The notes under the pieces: model-generated
What the model was told of the DNA's origin: nothing
Seen by the model: the letters and a program-made list of their open reading frames with translations, nothing else
Databases searched by the model: none
Made by a program: the position numbers and the translations under genes
Part shown: positions 60,626 to 64,000 of the stretch, in pieces
Layout: every line of letters starts with the position of its first letter
Numbering within the stretch: position 1 is the stretch's first letter
From: Argentina anserina
Lineage: Eukaryota > Streptophyta > Magnoliopsida > Rosales > Rosaceae
Assembly (NCBI RefSeq): GCF_933775445.1
Contig: NC_065875.1
Location: forward strand, 21,885,555 to 21,949,554
DNA length: 64,000 nt
Direction of reading: 5' to 3'

Positions 60626-61707
60626 GAGTTTTTTTCACCAACAGTCCCTCAACTCTGGTGTATCTACCAATGTGATATCTCAACTCTTAATCGTACCAAT
60701 GTGATACCCAGACTCTAGTATTGCTATCATTGAAGTACTTCCGTTAGTTTTTTTAAACTTTTCCGTTATCTTGGTGACGTGGCAGGTACGTGAGGCCCAC
60801 AAAGAGGGTTAAAAGACAAAATTAACCTCATCTGAGAGGAGCAATGTTTTTCCCGCCCTTGCCCTTTACCTTGAGAAAGACACCCAACAATTCCAATTTT
60901 GGCGCCAATTTTCACTCTCTACTCCTTAATTTGTGTCTAATATCTAAACTAAAGAACTACCGCCAACCAGTCGACCACAATCTGATAAAACCTAGATCAA
61001 TCTCATTTTCTATTTTTACCCTAGCACTTGTTAAACTACCAGAATAAATATATAAATTTATATGGAACATCTCATTCCCACAATCTCATAAGAATATAAA
61101 AACACATAACTTAACGAAATTCAACTACATGTACCATTAGTTCTTACAAGCAAAAATCATGGCAGATCAACATAAAAGGTGGCAACTAATGGTACTTAAA
61201 CATGTATTTGAATTTCGTTAAGTTATGTGTTTTTATATTCTTATGAGATTGTGGGAATGAGATGTTCCATATAAATTTATATATTTATTCTGGTAGTTTA
61301 ACAAGTGCTAGGGTAAAAATAGAAAATGAGATTGATCTAGGTTTTATCAGATTGTGGTCGACTGGTTGGCGGTAGTTCTTTAGTTTAGATATTAGACACA
61401 AATTAAGGAGTAGAGAGTGAAAATTGGCGCCAAAATTGGAATTGTTGGGTGTCTTTCTCAAGGTAAAGGGCAAGGGCGGGAAAAACATTGCTCCTCTCAG
61501 ATGAGGTTAATTTTGTCTTTTAACCCTCTTTGTGGGCCTCACGTACCTGCCACGTCACCAAGATAACGGAAAAGTTTAAAAAAAACTAACGGAAGTACTT
61601 CAATGATAGCAATACTAGAGTCTGGGTATCACATTGGTACGATTAAGAGTTGAGGTATCACATTGGTAGGTACACCAGAGTTGAGGGACTGTTGGTGAAA
61701 AAAACTC
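60626..61707. mobile_element. Foldback (long-TIR) MULE-like element, copy 2
   Basis: 1082 bp, same family as 7888-8956. Ends GAGTTTTTTTCACCAACAG and its complement; perfect 9-bp target duplication taaatgttt (60617-60625, 61708-61716). Both arms carry a 6-base insertion that copy 1 lacks in both arms. Open frames of 67 codons occur in each arm (60844-61047 +, 61285-61488 -). The loop is inverted relative to copy 1. Confidence 0.9.
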
Positions 61708-61716
61708 TAAATGTTT

Positions 61717-62080
61717 TAATCAGAATGATTGATTTAGAGAATCTGTAGTTCCTCTTCCGGTTCAATGTTATAATCCGAAACTACAGGGTTTTATATATGC
61801 ATGCATGAGGATTGATCGAGGAGGCAAGCAGTATAAGAAATTAACTAGCGCGTACTAATCCTCTGGCTGTTTCCCAATTGTGGGCAACGTTGAAAACTAT
61901 ATAGCAGCATCACCATACTTTGATCACTTCGATGTACTTTGGTCCATCAAATCCAGCCTCAAGGTCTCAACTAGCAATATGTAGAACACTAATTAATCCC
62001 GTCCCCATTTGAATCAAAGCTACTATCTGAAAACTGTTAGAGAGAGATAGGCTGGAATGATGTATTTCATTGATACTAAA
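61717..62080. other. Spacer between foldback element and copia remnant
   Basis: No gene. The sequence from 62035 (tgttagagagagatagg) may be the outer edge of a mostly deleted copia LTR, but there is no second LTR in the window to confirm it. Confidence 0.35.
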
Positions 62081-64000
62081 TCACATACATGTAGTCACTG
62101 AACCATTTATCTCTGATATAATGACAATCAACTTCAATATATCTAGTTCGCTCATAAAAACTGGTCTTGCTGCAACATGTGCAGCTTTGTTGTCACAATA
62201 TAACAATGCAGACCCTTGATGTGGAATTCTCAAGTCTCTAAGGAGATGTCTCAGCCAAATCAACTCATAACAAGTGCCAGTCATGGCACGATACTCTGCT
62301 TCAGCGGAAGAAAGAGACACAATCTTTTGGCGCTTTGATCTCCATGAATCCAATGAAGGACCAAGAAAAACACAATAACCAGTAGTAGACCTCCTGATGA
62401 GAGGACAACAACCCAATCAGAGTCACAAAAAGCTCGTAATATGAGATCACTATTTGCTGAAAAGAACAATCCTTGACCAGGTGCGTTTTTGAGATACCGA
62501 ACAACGCATAGTGCTGCCTCCATATGAAGCTTGCGAGGCTGGTGCATAAATTTGCTTAACACATGCACTGAATATGTAATGTCTGGCCTTGAAATAGTAA
62601 GATATATCAACCTACCAACAACCTCCTATAACGGCCCGGATCCTTAAGCAAAACACTATCATGAAACAACTTTAGGTCTTTTTCTATAGGAGTATCAATA
62701 GGGGCTACCCCTAACAATCATGCATCCTAAATGATCTTTAAAGCATACTTATGTTGAGAAATAAAATTTTCATTCTCGGAAGAGGACACTTAAGTACCAA
62801 GAAAGTATTTTAAATCACCAAGATCCTTAAGGCGAAAATGGCTATGCAAGAATTTCTTAATTGAAGCAATGCTCAAGGGGTCATTTCCAGTGATCAAAAT
62901 ATCATCAACATATATCAAGAGAGCGGTGAAAGACTTGCCTTGTCTCCTTGTGAATAAAGAGTAATCTGCTCGAGATTAGACATAGCCGGCAGTGCGGATA
63001 GCTTCTGAAAACTTCGAGAAGCACTGTCGGGAAGCTTGCTTCAAACCATACAAAGACTTATGCAATTTACATACCATGTTATTCTCCCCTTGTCTCTGAA
63101 GCCCTGGCGGCAAACACGTGTAAATTTCTTCATGTAGATCACTGTACAGAAAAAGCATCATTAACATCAAGTTGGTGGAGGGACCACCCTCAAGCAGCTG
63201 CCAAGGCAAGGAAACACCGAACGATCTTGGTGGTAGGAGAAAAAGTATCATGATAATAAACACCTTCCAATTGGGTGAAACCATTTGCCACTAATCGAGA
63301 TTTGTACCTCTCGATAGATCCATCAGACTTATGCTTAACTTTATAAATCATTAAATCCAGCGGCAACCAATGGGAGTTTTGCCGGCGGGGAGAGAGGTAA
63401 TGGTCCAGGTTCCATTAGCTTCCAGAGCTTCAATCTTTGAAGCCATTGTATCTCGCCATTCTGGGACAGCCGCAGCCTCTGAATAACAACTAGGTTATGT
63501 AATAGCACTAACATTGGCAATGAAAGAACGATAACAGGCTTAAATCAGTGATAGGAAACATAATTGGCGAGTGGATATTGCGTACCTTTGGACGAACCCG
63601 ACATGAGAGAAGAAGATTGGTCGAAGTAAACAAGTGAACATACATAATCGTTGAGTTTCGGTAGCGGTCCGGTCACGTAGTTAGAGCGACGGAGTGGAGC
63701 GGGCTCAGGCAGAGGATGCATCGTTGGAGGAGCAGGTTCAGGGCTGGGTGGTTGGGCTGCTACAAAGGGAGATGACATTGAAGTTGGATTGGGTAAGGGT
63801 GGTGGTGAGGGTGGAGAGGACCGACAGGAGGAGTCAGAATTAGTAGCAAGTGGTGGTGTAAGGTTCGGCGACGGTGAAGGTAGATCGAATTGAGGAGAGG
63901 TTGTGAGATCGGGTTCTTGAGATGGGAAAGGATTGGGTATGTCGTCAAAGGTGGAGTCAAGTATAGATGGATAATGGGTCAAAGGTGTTGGGCTAGGTTC
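62081..64000 (-). pseudogene. Broken Ty1/copia pol, running off the window
   Basis: Minus-strand fragments in family order. A Ser/Pro-rich linker between integrase and RT lies at 63982-63545, ending GTQYPLANYVSYH. RT fragments with LYGLKQAS (63284-62976) and an intact YVDD box (62901-62912) follow. SRPDITYSV and RNase H (SSAEAEYRAM, YCDNKAA) lie at 62610-62081. Several frame shifts and stops separate them, so it cannot make a whole polyprotein. Integrase, protease and gag would lie beyond the right edge. Confidence 0.88.

Noticed and set aside
62081..63982. Host gene with reverse-transcriptase-like protein
   Set aside because: Motif order and wording are those of Ty1/copia pol, and it is broken by several frame shifts.

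Overview
The window is nuclear DNA of a dicot flowering plant. The evidence is spliced genes with GT-AG introns, plant-only families (cysteine-rich receptor kinases, class I KNOX, chloroplast MenG), a plant-type tRNA-Arg and AT-rich intergenic DNA full of transposons. A woody or rosaceous host is possible, but nothing here proves it. Exon boundaries were read by eye from splice sites, reading frame and family knowledge. Every multi-exon model below closes in frame.

Layout. Bases 1.2-4.4 kb hold a translation factor eIF4B gene. Bases 5.5-13.4 kb hold three tandem GDSL esterase/lipase genes, all on the + strand with the same five-exon structure. A tRNA-Arg(ACG) gene and a 1.07-kb foldback transposon lie between the first and second. 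A GH28 polygalacturonase is on the minus strand at 14.5-16.7 kb. A cluster of hairpin MITEs set in (TA)n tracts fills 18.9-20.8 kb. Two related cysteine-rich receptor-like kinase genes (21.4-23.9 and 35.9-38.4 kb) are separated by a very young 9.7-kb Ty3/gypsy-type retroelement with 3.04-kb LTRs and a decayed interior. MenG, the last-step methyltransferase of phylloquinone synthesis, is on the minus strand at 38.8-40.4 kb. A class I KNOX homeobox gene spans 41.3-50.2 kb on the minus strand, because its third intron is about 7.6 kb. That intron holds (GA)n tracts, minisatellite and old transposon sequence. From 50 kb to the end there is no host gene that I recognise. The region holds MULE-type and hAT-type elements with visible target duplications, a nested solo LTR, a decayed tandem repeat of about 185 bp, a second copy of the foldback element, and a broken Ty1/copia pol running off the right edge.

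No single pathway links the genes. The cell wall and surface theme (GDSL esterases, polygalacturonase, receptor kinases) reflects local tandem duplication and chance proximity. The most unusual structures are: (1) the two foldback MULE-like elements at 7.9 and 60.6 kb, each with two arms of about 0.5 kb that are kept alike within the element but differ between elements, with a 65-67 residue reading frame open in all four arms; (2) the (TA)n-nested hairpin families that share a common core; (3) the young, non-autonomous-looking LTR element that split the receptor-kinase pair; (4) a GC-AG intron in the second GDSL gene.
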